NCBI GenBank assembly: GCA_947303695.1 | Contig: CAMYYX010000003.1 | Coordinates: 1 to 31,764 of the forward strand | DNA from: an uncultured Prevotellaceae bacterium | GTDB lineage: Bacteria > Bacteroidota > Bacteroidia > Bacteroidales > Bacteroidaceae | Length of the DNA: 31,764 nucleotides | Reading direction: 5' to 3' | Shown: in pieces, positions 5,743 through 15,120 of the stretch | Layout of the letters: each line of letters starts with the position of its first letter | Position numbering within the stretch: the stretch's first letter is position 1 | The notes under the pieces: model-generated | The model's input: the letters and a program-made list of their open reading frames with translations, nothing else | Told to the model about the DNA's origin: nothing | Database searches by the model: none | Program-made: the position numbers and the translations under genes

Positions 5743-6840
5743 TTATTTAAATAGTTCGTCAAGGAATGTATAGAATTCCGGATCTTCGCCCACGATGGTC
5801 TTCACAATCTTTCCTTCCGGATCGATAATCACCTTTGTAGGATAGCCTTCGATGGCATAGTCAGCAGTCAGGCTACTGTTATCAGGATTATAGACATGCT
5901 TCCAAGGCAGTTCATACTTCGCGATGGCAGCCTTCCACTTCTCCTGCGTATCGCGGCAGTCCACACCGAGAATCTCCAGCTTGCTCTTATATTTCTCGTA
6001 ATACTTCTTCATGTCGGGGAATCCCTTGATACACCATCCGCACCACGATCCCCAGAAGTCCAGGATGAGGTACTTACCGCGAAGCGAAGCCAGACTGAGG
6101 TCAGTTCCCTCAGGAGTCTTCAAGGTAAAAGCAGGAGCCATCTTACCGGGAGCCACCTTCTCTGCAGCAAGAGCCTGAGCTTTCTGACGCTCCAGAGCCG
6201 CCTGCATCGCCGCAACGATTTCGGAGAACTTACCCGTCTTGACAGCGGGAGCAAGGAGTCCAAGCGCCGTTTCTGTGTCCGATACATCTAACAACAAAGC
6301 TGCACTGAGGTCGTTCGACGGATTGTTCTTGATAAAGTCCATCTGAGTATCCGCAAGCTTCTTTGCAATAGCCTGGAAGGTAGGAATAATAGCTGCGCGG
6401 ATTGAATCGTTGCTCACACCCTCCTGCATTTTCTTCCGTGCCTCGTCGTTCAAAGCTTGCAACTGCTCATTAAGCGGATCTGTCGTCTTCTCCAGCTTGC
6501 CAAGGTCAGCGTAGAACTTTGAACCACTCCATTCAGCATGCTCGAACGAGCCAGTCAGCACACCCTGTTCGCCAGGAACGACAAAGAAACTGAATGCGCC
6601 GAGTTTCGGTTTGAACACCTGCACCCATTGCGCCTTATCACCCTTTGCATCGATGTAGAACGTACCATCCTTCACCGCCACCGTATCAATACGTGCGATA
6701 GCACTTTTCGCCAAATCGACATAACGAACGATAACCTCCCCATCTTTCACATCACTCAGTTTTCCAGTCACCGTATGCTGTGCAAAACCAGCCAAAGTAT
6801 ATTCAGCCATTGCTGCAAACAAGATCAATTTTGTCTTCAT
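5743..6840 (-). CDS. DUF4369/TlpA-like envelope thiol-disulfide oxidoreductase
   Basis: The 365-residue protein begins with a signal-like segment (MKTKLILFAAMAEYTLAGFAQ; an internal Glu makes it slightly unusual). An N-terminal beta-rich DUF4369-type domain (TVTGKLSDVKDGEVIVRYVD...) is followed by a helical linker. The C-terminal thioredoxin-fold AhpC/TSA-TlpA domain starts near residue 235 (APAFTLKTPEGTDLSLASLRGKYLILDFWGSWC) and has redox site W-C267-G-W-C270 and the cis-Pro stretch YAIEGYPTKVIIDPEG. Such proteins reduce or isomerise periplasmic disulfides in Bacteroidetes. It starts 7 nt after the DUF554 gene. Confidence 0.85.
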   Translation of the reverse strand: MKTKLILFAAMAEYTLAGFAQHTVTGKLSDVKDGEVIVRYVDLAKSAIARIDTVAVKDGTFYIDAKGDKAQWVQVFKPKLGAFSFFVVPGEQGVLTGSFEHAEWSGSKFYADLGKLEKTTDPLNEQLQALNDEARKKMQEGVSNDSIRAAIIPTFQAIAKKLADTQMDFIKNNPSNDLSAALLLDVSDTETALGLLAPAVKTGKFSEIVAAMQAALERQKAQALAAEKVAPGKMAPAFTLKTPEGTDLSLASLRGKYLILDFWGSWCGWCIKGFPDMKKYYEKYKSKLEILGVDCRDTQEKWKAAIAKYELPWKHVYNPDNSSLTADYAIEGYPTKVIIDPEGKIVKTIVGEDPEFYTFLDELFK

Positions 6841-6847
6841 ATCGTTT

Positions 6848-7567
6848 TTAATTAATTATATGCGTTAGAAATTGTAAAAAGAGCCCACGAAACACAAAGA
6901 ACACAATCGGCACAAACAACGCCGGGAGGAGGTTGAGGGTCTTGCAGTCCTTCACCTTGAGGATGGTGAGTCCGCTGGCCATGATGAGCAAGCCTCCTAT
7001 CAGGGACAGTTCGGTGATGAGGTCATCGCTGATGGCTGATGCGGATATCTTTGCAGTGAGATAGAAGGCGCCTTGCCAGCAGAACAGGACTGGAGCTGCC
7101 AACACCATTCCGTAGCCATAAGTGGCAGAGAGCACCATAGAGGTCACGAAGTCTAATGTGGCATTGGTGTAGAGATAGGTGTTGTCGCCCAATAAGGCAC
7201 TGTTAACGGGTCCCAGCATGGAGAAGGTACCGATACAGTAGAGCAGGATGCCTGTCGAAAGGCCTTCCGACAACTTCGGTGCATCATCGCCCGTCTTACG
7301 CTTACGATTCACGAGCTTGTCGAACCGTTCGGACAGTTTCAGCGCTACCCCTACTACCCCACCGATGGCCATCGCGAGGATGAACAAGACTGGATAGTGG
7401 CTCTTGGGCATGAATTGTACGAATGCGTTCAGACCCAGGGCCACAGAACAAAGGCCTAAGGCCACAAACACCACATTCTGATATTTTGGTTTGATACCCC
7501 GCTTCAGCGTTGCCCCGATGAGACTGCCGAGGACGATGGTCGATGTATTTACAATGGTTCCTAACAT
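6848..7567 (-). CDS. DUF554-family integral membrane protein
   Basis: The 239-residue protein is almost entirely hydrophobic helices and starts with the family-typical MLGTIVNTSTIVLGSLIGATLKRG. Further hallmarks are GLCSVALGLNAFV, AMAIGGVVG and, after a short cytosolic loop rich in Lys/Arg, ILLYCIGTFSMLGPVNSALLGD. DUF554 proteins (YdfK type) are proposed transporters of unknown substrate. It is the first gene of the minus-strand operon: a TAnnTTTG box lies about 25 nt upstream, and TlpA follows after 7 nt. Confidence 0.85.
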   Translation of the reverse strand: MLGTIVNTSTIVLGSLIGATLKRGIKPKYQNVVFVALGLCSVALGLNAFVQFMPKSHYPVLFILAMAIGGVVGVALKLSERFDKLVNRKRKTGDDAPKLSEGLSTGILLYCIGTFSMLGPVNSALLGDNTYLYTNATLDFVTSMVLSATYGYGMVLAAPVLFCWQGAFYLTAKISASAISDDLITELSLIGGLLIMASGLTILKVKDCKTLNLLPALFVPIVFFVFRGLFLQFLTHIIN

Positions 7568-7589
7568 ACTCCGTACTTTCTTTCGACTG

Positions 7590-7597
7590 CAAAATTA
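7590..7597 (-). promoter_or_regulatory. Promoter -7 box of the DUF554-TlpA-zinc ribbon-GH28-AlaX operon
   Basis: The minus strand reads TAATTTTG, matching TAnnTTTG, about 22 nt before the ATG at 7567. I see no further promoter box in the short gaps between the five genes. Confidence 0.7.
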
Positions 7598-7639
7598 CAA
7601 AAAAATGTTCAATGGGGAATGAGAAAATGTAAAAATGAA

Positions 7640-7680
7640 AAAAATAGTAAATGGTAAATAGTCAAATGGTAAATATTTAC
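7640..7680. repeat. AT-rich mini-repeat between divergent promoters
   Basis: AAATAGTAAATGGTAAATAGTCAAATGGTAAATA-type degenerate repeats lie between the divergent promoters of the DUF554 operon and the hybrid regulator. Confidence 0.5.
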
Positions 7681-7708
7681 TATCTTTGCATCGTCAAATC
7701 TATTTTTG
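7681..7708 (+). promoter_or_regulatory. Promoter region of the hybrid regulator (two possible -7 boxes)
   Basis: TATCTTTG (7681-7688) and TATTTTTG (7701-7708) both match TAnnTTTG; the second is only 22 nt before the chosen ATG at 7731. The first has the common 'TTTGCATC' context seen at other promoters in this window. Confidence 0.6.
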
Positions 7709-7730
7709 CATCAACAACGAACCTTTGCTT

Positions 7731-10700
7731 ATGAGAACAATACGTATTGTCCATATCATTTGTCTGCTGTCTTTGGCCTTGGTGTGTAGGGGTCAGTATG
7801 CACGACTGTATACCACTCAGAACGGGCTGAAGTCGAGTGCACTCTACACTGCCCACTTCGATTCGAAGGGACTGGCATGGGTGACGGGTGTGGCTACGCT
7901 GCAGTTGTTCGACGGAACGACATTCATGGATGTGCTGGAGGACAACAAGGACTTGTCGACTGCGGTGTTCCTCAACGTGATGGAGTATCAGGACGATGAA
8001 TACTGGTTGGTAACAAGCAGGGGCTTGCAGTTGTATGACCTACGCACGAACCATGTGCAGCATTTCGTGATTGCAGATGATGTGGAGGCAGAACGCGATC
8101 TGCCTTTGAACCGCATGATTCGCTATCCGAAGGATAACTATGCCCTGATCACTACCTCAGGATTCGGTCCGTATATATTTGATATGACAGCGAAGAAAAC
8201 GGACAAGGAACTGACCAAACGGCTCACGGACTGTCTGGACACGCATTTCTTTAGGGATGTCATCATCAGTGAAGACAGCTGTCTGTGGGGCAGCGGCATC
8301 GGAGCTAACGTGTTCTGTGTGGACCTGAAACAGATGAAGCGTCGCTCGCTGAACATCACCCCCGAAGCTCAGGCGGTACTAGACAAATATAATGTGACGG
8401 ACTTTCTCGAACTGCGCAAGTCGCACAACATCCTCATTGCCACAAGTGTAGGGCTACTCATCTACGACCATGCAGCCAAACAGATACGAACCTTACGCGG
8501 TACGGCCGCATCGCAGTTCATGGTGTCGTGTGTTGTAGAGAGACGAAACGGCAAGGTGTTGCTGGGAACGGACAGTCATGGCATATGGGAGATGGACGAG
8601 AAAGAGAATATTGTGCCCTACCCCATTGCAGACCACAACATCGACATGACCTATGCAAAGGTGAGATCGATTGATGAAGATGATGAGGGCAATATGATTA
8701 TCAGTTTGTACCAGAAGGGAGTGTTGGTGGTGTCGAACAGTCGCGACAACTTTGCTTACATGCCTGTATCGCCCACATCGGCACAGGTGAACGTTGCTTG
8801 TATCACAGCCATCACGGCTGATCATGAGGGTAACTTCTGGATGTGTGCTGACGGATGCGGTGTACTGAAAAGTACGAACGCTGATCTGAGCGATGCGAAG
8901 CTGGTGAACGACGGATTGGCTTCACCGCTGGTACAGGACATCAAAGTGGACAAGAACGGAATGGTGTGGGTATGCTCGTTCGGTGGAGGTGTGCAATGTC
9001 TGCAGAACGGACGGTTCATCACCCCCGATTGGATGCAACCATTGGCCAACATACTGGTGATGTCGATGGCTTACGACCCCCAACGTCATTGGCTGTATAT
9101 CAGCACAAACGGTGCGGGAGTACAGATACTGGACTTGGTGAAACATGAAATCACACCGCTGACGAAATATGGTGACTTCAACGTGTGGACGATGACGGTG
9201 TTTTGTGATGCGATGGGTATATTGTGGTGTGGAACCGTGAGCGAGTCGTTCTGGTTCAACCCGATGACCCTGCTGCTGAAGACTATCACGTTCGAAGGAA
9301 AAGGCGATATGGCTGCTCAGTGCTTCGCTTCGGACGGGCGAACCATGCTGATAGGCACGAACGAAGGTTTGTACCGCTACAGCCTACTGACAGGGAAGGC
9401 TCAGGTGGTACTGCCCGACCATAACATCATGTCGATCGAGACAACGGATTCGGACATCTGGACGGCTACAGAGAACGGCATCGTGCGTATTGACAAGAAG
9501 ACGGAGATGTCGCACACCTATACATCATTCGGTGGTTACTACATCGGCAACTTCCACAAGACGGCATCGTATCAGACCCCTTCGCACAGGATTTACTACG
9601 GAGCGGACAACGGCGTCATCGGATTCAACTCGCTGAACCTGAAACAGCAAAAGCAGCTGAGCAACACCCTGATTCTAACCAGCCTGAAAATAAACGGTTA
9701 CGACCGCAATTATGAGGATGGAAGCAATGACAACGTGTTGGATCAGTCGCTGTTGTATGCCACGAAACTGGATGTTCCTTACGACCAGAACACGTTGGCT
9801 TTCACCTTCAGTGTGCCAAACTATTCATCGCCCAACCGTGTGATGTATCGTTACAAGCTGGAGGGCTATGACAAGAACTGGCATGTTGCTTCAGCAAACC
9901 ATGAGGCCTACTATTCGAGTCTGCCGTCAGGGTCGTACACCCTATCAATCCGTGCCTACTATGAGAACAACGAGAACACCATGGTGGAGAAGAAGCTGGA
10001 TATCCACGTAGGGTATCCTTGGTACGCCACCTGGTGGGCTTGGATCATCTATCTGATTATCGCCGGTATAATTGTCTATTTCCTATACAACTCTTATCAG
10101 GAACGTACACGCCAGCGACTGTTGCTGTCGCAAGTGCGTCATAACGAGCAGATTAAGGAAGCCAAACTGAGGATGTTCGCAAGCATCAGCCACGAGATGA
10201 AATCGCCATTGACGATGATTGTATCGCCACTACGCCAGCTGATGAGTGAAACCAGTGACGGAGGGGCATCGGATAAGAAACAGAAGAGCAACGATGAGCG
10301 TCGTCAGAGCTTGTACAAGGTGATGAACATGAACTGCGAGCGACTGATGCGTATCGTGAAACAAGTGGCTGATATCCGGAAGATTGACAGCGGGCAGTTT
10401 GAGCTGCACTTCTCGGAAGTCAACTTCGCCACTTATGCTGACGAGATCTTCAAGACATTCTCGGGCTACGCTGTATCGAAACGTATCTCGTTCGTGATTG
10501 AACACGCAAACAACAATATCAACATCTGGCTCGACAAAGTTCACTTCGAGAAGATACTGGACAACCTGTTGTCGAACGCCTTCAAGTTCACTCCTGAGGG
10601 TGGACGTGTGATTGTGAGGACTCGTGGCATCATGAAGGATGCGAAAGACTGGTTTGAAATCCGTGTGTACAACAGTGGTTCTTGGATTGACCCGAAAGAC

Positions 10701-11822
10701 CTGCCTCACATCTTCGAACGATTCTATCAGGCAGACAATCAGGAATCGCTCAACACCAGCGGTTCGGGTATCGGACTGAACTTGGCAACAGAGCTGGTGA
10801 CTCTGCACCACGGAACCATCTCGGCAGACAACGTAGATCCTGACGGTGTGGAATTCATCATGCAGTTCCCATTGGGACAAGCACACCTCAGCGAGGATGA
10901 GTTAATCACAAGAGACGACAGTGAAAAGCCTGAACCAGCCATGAAGGATATGGAGGAACTGACAGAGGACGACAACACGGATTATGAGTTGGAAGAGACT
11001 GATGAGGATACAGGCGAGAAGAAGGTACGTACGGTACTGATTGTGGACGACGACACAAGTCTGTGTGAATACGTAAGAGACATACTGAAGGAGCACTACC
11101 AAATCATGATAGCATATGACGGCAACAGTGCTTGGCAGCAAATCCTCACCCAACGTCCGGATGCTGTCGTGACAGATATCAAGATGCCGGTATGCGATGG
11201 TATAGAACTATGCAAGCGTATCAGGAGCAATCCTGACACAGACAACCTGCCTATTATCATCCTTACCAGCGAGAGTAGTGACAGAACCAAGATATACAGC
11301 CTGAACCTCGATGTGGATCACTTCATCAACAAACCATTCAATCCGCTCATGCTCCAAGGAGCCGTAGCTCACAGTATGCGTGTCAGGGAAAGGATGATGA
11401 GCCGTCTGCGCCGCACAGAGGTGGGATTCGACTACAACGAGACAACCATCGACAGCCCAGATGACAAAATGTTCGGAAAAGTGATCCAGGCCATCAAAGC
11501 ACATATCGACGACTCATCATTCGGTGTGAACGAACTGGCGAGTGAGGTGGGTGTGAGCCGTATGCAACTGAACCGCAAGATGAAGGAACGTTATGGCATG
11601 TCGCCTGTCAACTTTATACGTTCATACCGTCTGAAACAGTCGGCATATCTGCTGGTCAACAATAAAGTAAGTATATCAGACGTAGCATACCGCATGGGAT
11701 TCTCGTCGCATCCTTATTTCAGCAACGTATTCCGCGAGTACTTCGGCATGTCACCTAAGGAATTCATCGCCTATTATGCAGATAATGCGAACGATGAAGT
11801 CTTACAGAAAATGTTAGAATAA
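7731..11822 (+). CDS. Hybrid two-component system regulator (sensor kinase-response regulator-AraC fusion)
   Basis: I start at the ATG at 7731 because it begins a signal peptide (MRTIRIVHIICLLSLALVCRGQ). The 1363-residue protein has two-component-regulator propeller repeats (about 25-680, e.g. ITADHEGNFWMCADGCGVL), a Y_Y_Y domain (about 690-760) and one membrane helix (about 766-790). The cytosolic part carries HisKA with SH821EMKSPL, HATPase_c with N-box DNLLSNAFKFTPEGG and G2 GSGIGL, a receiver with phospho-acceptor D1149 (VVTDIKMP), and a C-terminal AraC HTH pair (VSRMQLNRKMKERYG, ISDVAYRMGFSSHPYFSNVF). Such regulators sense polysaccharide fragments and activate glycan-use loci. Oddity: the G1 box reads NSGSW rather than DxGxG. 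The adjacent divergent operon carries the only glycosidase in the window. Confidence 0.93.
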   Translation: MRTIRIVHIICLLSLALVCRGQYARLYTTQNGLKSSALYTAHFDSKGLAWVTGVATLQLFDGTTFMDVLEDNKDLSTAVFLNVMEYQDDEYWLVTSRGLQLYDLRTNHVQHFVIADDVEAERDLPLNRMIRYPKDNYALITTSGFGPYIFDMTAKKTDKELTKRLTDCLDTHFFRDVIISEDSCLWGSGIGANVFCVDLKQMKRRSLNITPEAQAVLDKYNVTDFLELRKSHNILIATSVGLLIYDHAAKQIRTLRGTAASQFMVSCVVERRNGKVLLGTDSHGIWEMDEKENIVPYPIADHNIDMTYAKVRSIDEDDEGNMIISLYQKGVLVVSNSRDNFAYMPVSPTSAQVNVACITAITADHEGNFWMCADGCGVLKSTNADLSDAKLVNDGLASPLVQDIKVDKNGMVWVCSFGGGVQCLQNGRFITPDWMQPLANILVMSMAYDPQRHWLYISTNGAGVQILDLVKHEITPLTKYGDFNVWTMTVFCDAMGILWCGTVSESFWFNPMTLLLKTITFEGKGDMAAQCFASDGRTMLIGTNEGLYRYSLLTGKAQVVLPDHNIMSIETTDSDIWTATENGIVRIDKKTEMSHTYTSFGGYYIGNFHKTASYQTPSHRIYYGADNGVIGFNSLNLKQQKQLSNTLILTSLKINGYDRNYEDGSNDNVLDQSLLYATKLDVPYDQNTLAFTFSVPNYSSPNRVMYRYKLEGYDKNWHVASANHEAYYSSLPSGSYTLSIRAYYENNENTMVEKKLDIHVGYPWYATWWAWIIYLIIAGIIVYFLYNSYQERTRQRLLLSQVRHNEQIKEAKLRMFASISHEMKSPLTMIVSPLRQLMSETSDGGASDKKQKSNDERRQSLYKVMNMNCERLMRIVKQVADIRKIDSGQFELHFSEVNFATYADEIFKTFSGYAVSKRISFVIEHANNNINIWLDKVHFEKILDNLLSNAFKFTPEGGRVIVRTRGIMKDAKDWFEIRVYNSGSWIDPKDLPHIFERFYQADNQESLNTSGSGIGLNLATELVTLHHGTISADNVDPDGVEFIMQFPLGQAHLSEDELITRDDSEKPEPAMKDMEELTEDDNTDYELEETDEDTGEKKVRTVLIVDDDTSLCEYVRDILKEHYQIMIAYDGNSAWQQILTQRPDAVVTDIKMPVCDGIELCKRIRSNPDTDNLPIIILTSESSDRTKIYSLNLDVDHFINKPFNPLMLQGAVAHSMRVRERMMSRLRRTEVGFDYNETTIDSPDDKMFGKVIQAIKAHIDDSSFGVNELASEVGVSRMQLNRKMKERYGMSPVNFIRSYRLKQSAYLLVNNKVSISDVAYRMGFSSHPYFSNVFREYFGMSPKEFIAYYADNANDEVLQKMLE

Positions 11823-11856
11823 AGCCCCCTTTAGGAGCAAAAGCAAACTTTAGATG

Positions 11857-12870
11857 TCAGGGCAGGAATGGGGTCATGAGATCCTTGAGTTGCTGCCATT
11901 CCAAGAGGAAGCCATCGTGGCCATAAAGTGACGAAATCTCATGATATTCCACATCGGGAATGAAGCGTGCCCATACTTCCATCTCTTTCGGAGGGAAAAG
12001 CAAGTCGGTGCTGATGCTGACCACCATGGTATGAGCTTTGATGGAACCAAGCGCTTTCTCCACTCCCCCACGGAACCGTCCCACATTATGGCTCTCAGCT
12101 GAACGCGCTACGCTGTAATAGGAATAGGCATCGAAGCGCTTCACCAGTTTTTCTCCTTGATAATGTTCATAGGAATCAACCCGCTCAGGGAAGATGCTAT
12201 CGACATCGCGCTCGGACTGAGTGAGTACAAAGCTGTCGTAGGTACGATAGCTGATGAGTCCTTGTGCCCTTGCACATTTCAATCCTTCCTTACCTCCTTT
12301 GAGTGAACGCTCGGCAAAGAACGTAGGATCGGCTTCAAGGGCCATACGCTGAGCAGCCAATGTGGCACCACACCAGGCGTTCATTCGGGCACAAGTGGCA
12401 ATATACACAGCATTACGGATAACCTTGGGTTCCATGACGCTCCATTCCAATGCCTGAAATCCACCGATACTTGCCCCAATCAACAAATCGACCGTAGAGA
12501 TGCCCAAATGTTTGCGCACCAATATTGTAGCGTTGATGATGTCTCGGACAGTGACAGGGGGGAAGGACAACATGTAAGGTTTTCCTGTTTGTGGATTGAT
12601 GGACGAAGGTCCGCTCGATCCATAGCATGAACCCAACATATTCACGCAACAAACAAAATATTTGGCTGTATCGATGACATTAGCAGGTCCGACTAAATCA
12701 GGCCACCATTCCTCAGCGTCGGAATTGGCAGTGAGTGCATGACAAATCCACACCACTTTCTTCTCGGGGCTGTATTCACCCGAAACATGATAAGTAATAT
12801 CAATTCCCGTCAATTCTCCCCCCGCTTCAAACTGAAACGGAGATGTCACATGCAAGCTTTTTCGTATCAT
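11857..12870 (-). CDS. metX: Homoserine O-acetyltransferase (MetX-like alpha/beta hydrolase)
   Basis: The 337-residue cytosolic protein has the MetX signature: the oxyanion region HALTANSDAEEWW, the block NMLGSCYGSSGPSS, the nucleophile elbow GAS134IGGFQALEW, and the acid and base of the triad at D289 (STDLLFPP) and H318 (LYGHDGFL). It transfers acetyl from acetyl-CoA to homoserine, the first committed step of methionine synthesis; some family members use succinyl-CoA or serine instead. It starts 9 nt after the last sensor gene (A2), with no promoter box in the gap, so it looks like the final gene of the sensor operon. The second Ser of GSSGP (usually TTGP) is a minor variation. Confidence 0.85.
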   Translation of the reverse strand: MIRKSLHVTSPFQFEAGGELTGIDITYHVSGEYSPEKKVVWICHALTANSDAEEWWPDLVGPANVIDTAKYFVCCVNMLGSCYGSSGPSSINPQTGKPYMLSFPPVTVRDIINATILVRKHLGISTVDLLIGASIGGFQALEWSVMEPKVIRNAVYIATCARMNAWCGATLAAQRMALEADPTFFAERSLKGGKEGLKCARAQGLISYRTYDSFVLTQSERDVDSIFPERVDSYEHYQGEKLVKRFDAYSYYSVARSAESHNVGRFRGGVEKALGSIKAHTMVVSISTDLLFPPKEMEVWARFIPDVEYHEISSLYGHDGFLLEWQQLKDLMTPFLP

Positions 12871-12879
12871 CCTAAATTA

Positions 12880-15117
12880 TTATTCCTGCTCTTCTGCCCT
12901 TGCTGGTAACCAAATGCTGAATCGACTACCTTTACCAAGGATACTTCCGACACTGATATGCCCCTTCATGGCTTCAGCCAGACTTCGACAGATGTTGAGC
13001 CCAACGCCGACTCCTTCAGTCGTTTCATCGCCCTTCCAGAAGAGGTCGAACAATCGTTCTTTTGATTCAGCAGGAATACCGATTCCTGTGTCTTCAACAA
13101 AAAACTCGCACTCATGACTGTCAAGATGATAGCGCCAACCTATCACAATCGAACCTTCACGTGTGAATTTGATGGCGTTGAGCATGAACTGAGTCATCAC
13201 GTTACGTAGTCGATCGAAATCGGCCTGTGCGTATATTTTTGGACGTCCTGCAACAAGGATGCATTTGAGATGTGATGGTACCTTTGGTGACATCTCGTCG
13301 AAGAATCCCTTCATAAACTCACCTGCATCCTTCTCCGTAATCATATATCGCAATTGTCCGGATTCAATTTTCGAGAACAACAAGATATCGCCCAGACTTT
13401 GAGATACTGCCTCGCTGCTCTCCTGCATCTCAGCAACTACCTGCTCACGTTCGGCTTTCGTCAGTTTGCTATTGATGAGTTTGTCACATGCGTCACACAT
13501 TACATCAAGGGGCTTTTTCATTTCTTTACTGAGGTTGTCGAAGAATGCTTCCTTACGGCTTGCTTCTTTACTGCTTCGTGTGACATTATCAAGTCGTTCT
13601 TTCAGTTTGATTGCCTCCTGCTTGTTGATGATCAGACCAATCGCACCAGAAGGTGTGATGTCGTAGCGGAACTCCCACCACTGATATTTATCATCGTCTT
13701 TTGGATCACAATAGATGAGGAAGCTGTAACAGCCCTGTTTGTTGAGGCTTTCAAGCACTTTATCGATTTCAGCCTTACTTTTAGGATGTGCCAGCGAGAT
13801 ATATTTTCTGATATCATCGACCGTCTCAATCGGCATATTCTCAATGCTGTTCAGGCACAATCGACTGATGTTACGCGAACGACCAATCACAGCCAGTTTC
13901 TCTTCCTGTAAACGCTTACGCATTTTGATGATGATGCCCCAAAGGCCCAAGAGAATCAGCAATGAAAGCAAGATGGCAGAAATCACCAGAATCCAATACA
14001 GAGTAGGATTCTCGATTTTGAACGGCACGTTTACAATACGGAACTTTTCCTTATAGTCATCGTACTTCATACCCAGTTTCTGCATCGCATCGTAATCCAT
14101 CCAGAAATATTTCTTATGGGCTTGTCCGCCAATACTACGAGGATTGGCACCATTGAAGATACGAGCCGCAGAAAAACCGCAGTCATGTGCAATGGTAGAA
14201 TAGTTTGCAAAATAGCCTGCGAGGTAACTACCCAAACCATCTGCGAAATCGGATGCAATCGCTGTATACTGAGGACGGTTAGACTTATTGGCAATCGCAT
14301 CGCTATAGAGGTCCTTTTTCACGATGAGACTTGGGTACTTACTAGACTGCTTCAAGAACGTACGCACCCGTTCTCTACGTTTCAGGATGGTGTCACTTGG
14401 ATGATGAATATCGTATAAACCGTTATCCATTCTCAGCGTTGTGACCACAATACTGTCTTTATATTTATCGGCCAATTGCTGATCACTGATGATGCCCAAC
14501 CTTCCATCTAAATTCTGGACAAATGGAGGACGACTGATTGCTTCAATCAACTCGCGACGTGTTGGTACATCGTAGATGTAATTGTCGAGCTCAATTTGAA
14601 CCTGGTTGCTGTTCGACAATTCATTTGCGAGTTTGATATTCTCGTAGAAATCAATCTTATTTGTCCACATGCAGATGTTGGTCGTTCCTTCCAAATTAAT
14701 CTCTTCAGGGAAAAGAACAGAACCGAGTACGATAGGTGTTTTTGTCACATTCAGGGAAGAATCAGAACGATTATAAAGCAGGAAACGTGCTGAGCGGTCA
14801 TCTTCTGTGATGATGACATTTGGTGTCCAACCTATCTTACTCAACGAATCGCTCATCTGATGCAACACACGAAAGCCATTATCGGGAGCATATTCAAGGT
14901 CCAAATAAACCACTCTGCAATCTGTAGCATAACCACTCAGTTCAATGGTCTGCTGAATTTCCTTGATGAAATCGACATACTGACTATGCCGACTGTCATA
15001 GCTCAAGATAATCAGCACGTTCTTACGCGTAGACACCTCATTCTTACAAGCCAACACACCTCCCAGCAAGAATGCTGAAAGGATGATTGCCACCATATTT
15101 ATTATTGTCTTTCTCAT
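12880..15117 (-). CDS. Sensor A2: lipobox/PBP-like membrane histidine-kinase paralogue lacking the acceptor His
   Basis: 745 residues. The N-terminus has a lipobox (GGVLAC, Cys24), then a periplasmic-binding-like domain (about 30-360: KNVLIILSYDSRHSQYVDF, WTPNVIITEDDRSARFLL, GLGSYLAGYFANYSTIAHD), a membrane helix (about 374-397) and a PAS-like segment ending QWWEFRYDITPSGAIGLIIN. A HisKA-like helix follows, then a full HATPase_c (N-box FMLNAIKFTREGS, G1 VEDTGIGIP, G2 GVGVGLNICRSLAEA). The H-box reads FFDNLSK531EMKKPL: Lys stands where the phosphorylated His is expected. It most resembles A1 (17508-19796). It may be a pseudokinase, or phosphorylate a partner subunit. Its start lies 3 nt after B2, and metX follows after 9 nt. 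Confidence 0.85.
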   Translation of the reverse strand: MRKTIINMVAIILSAFLLGGVLACKNEVSTRKNVLIILSYDSRHSQYVDFIKEIQQTIELSGYATDCRVVYLDLEYAPDNGFRVLHQMSDSLSKIGWTPNVIITEDDRSARFLLYNRSDSSLNVTKTPIVLGSVLFPEEINLEGTTNICMWTNKIDFYENIKLANELSNSNQVQIELDNYIYDVPTRRELIEAISRPPFVQNLDGRLGIISDQQLADKYKDSIVVTTLRMDNGLYDIHHPSDTILKRRERVRTFLKQSSKYPSLIVKKDLYSDAIANKSNRPQYTAIASDFADGLGSYLAGYFANYSTIAHDCGFSAARIFNGANPRSIGGQAHKKYFWMDYDAMQKLGMKYDDYKEKFRIVNVPFKIENPTLYWILVISAILLSLLILLGLWGIIIKMRKRLQEEKLAVIGRSRNISRLCLNSIENMPIETVDDIRKYISLAHPKSKAEIDKVLESLNKQGCYSFLIYCDPKDDDKYQWWEFRYDITPSGAIGLIINKQEAIKLKERLDNVTRSSKEASRKEAFFDNLSKEMKKPLDVMCDACDKLINSKLTKAEREQVVAEMQESSEAVSQSLGDILLFSKIESGQLRYMITEKDAGEFMKGFFDEMSPKVPSHLKCILVAGRPKIYAQADFDRLRNVMTQFMLNAIKFTREGSIVIGWRYHLDSHECEFFVEDTGIGIPAESKERLFDLFWKGDETTEGVGVGLNICRSLAEAMKGHISVGSILGKGSRFSIWLPARAEEQE

Positions 15118-15120
15118 TCG

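Noticed and set aside
10230..10886. 218-codon minus-strand open frame inside the hybrid regulator
   Set aside because: It is opposite the HisKA/HATPase region, whose motifs fix the coding strand.
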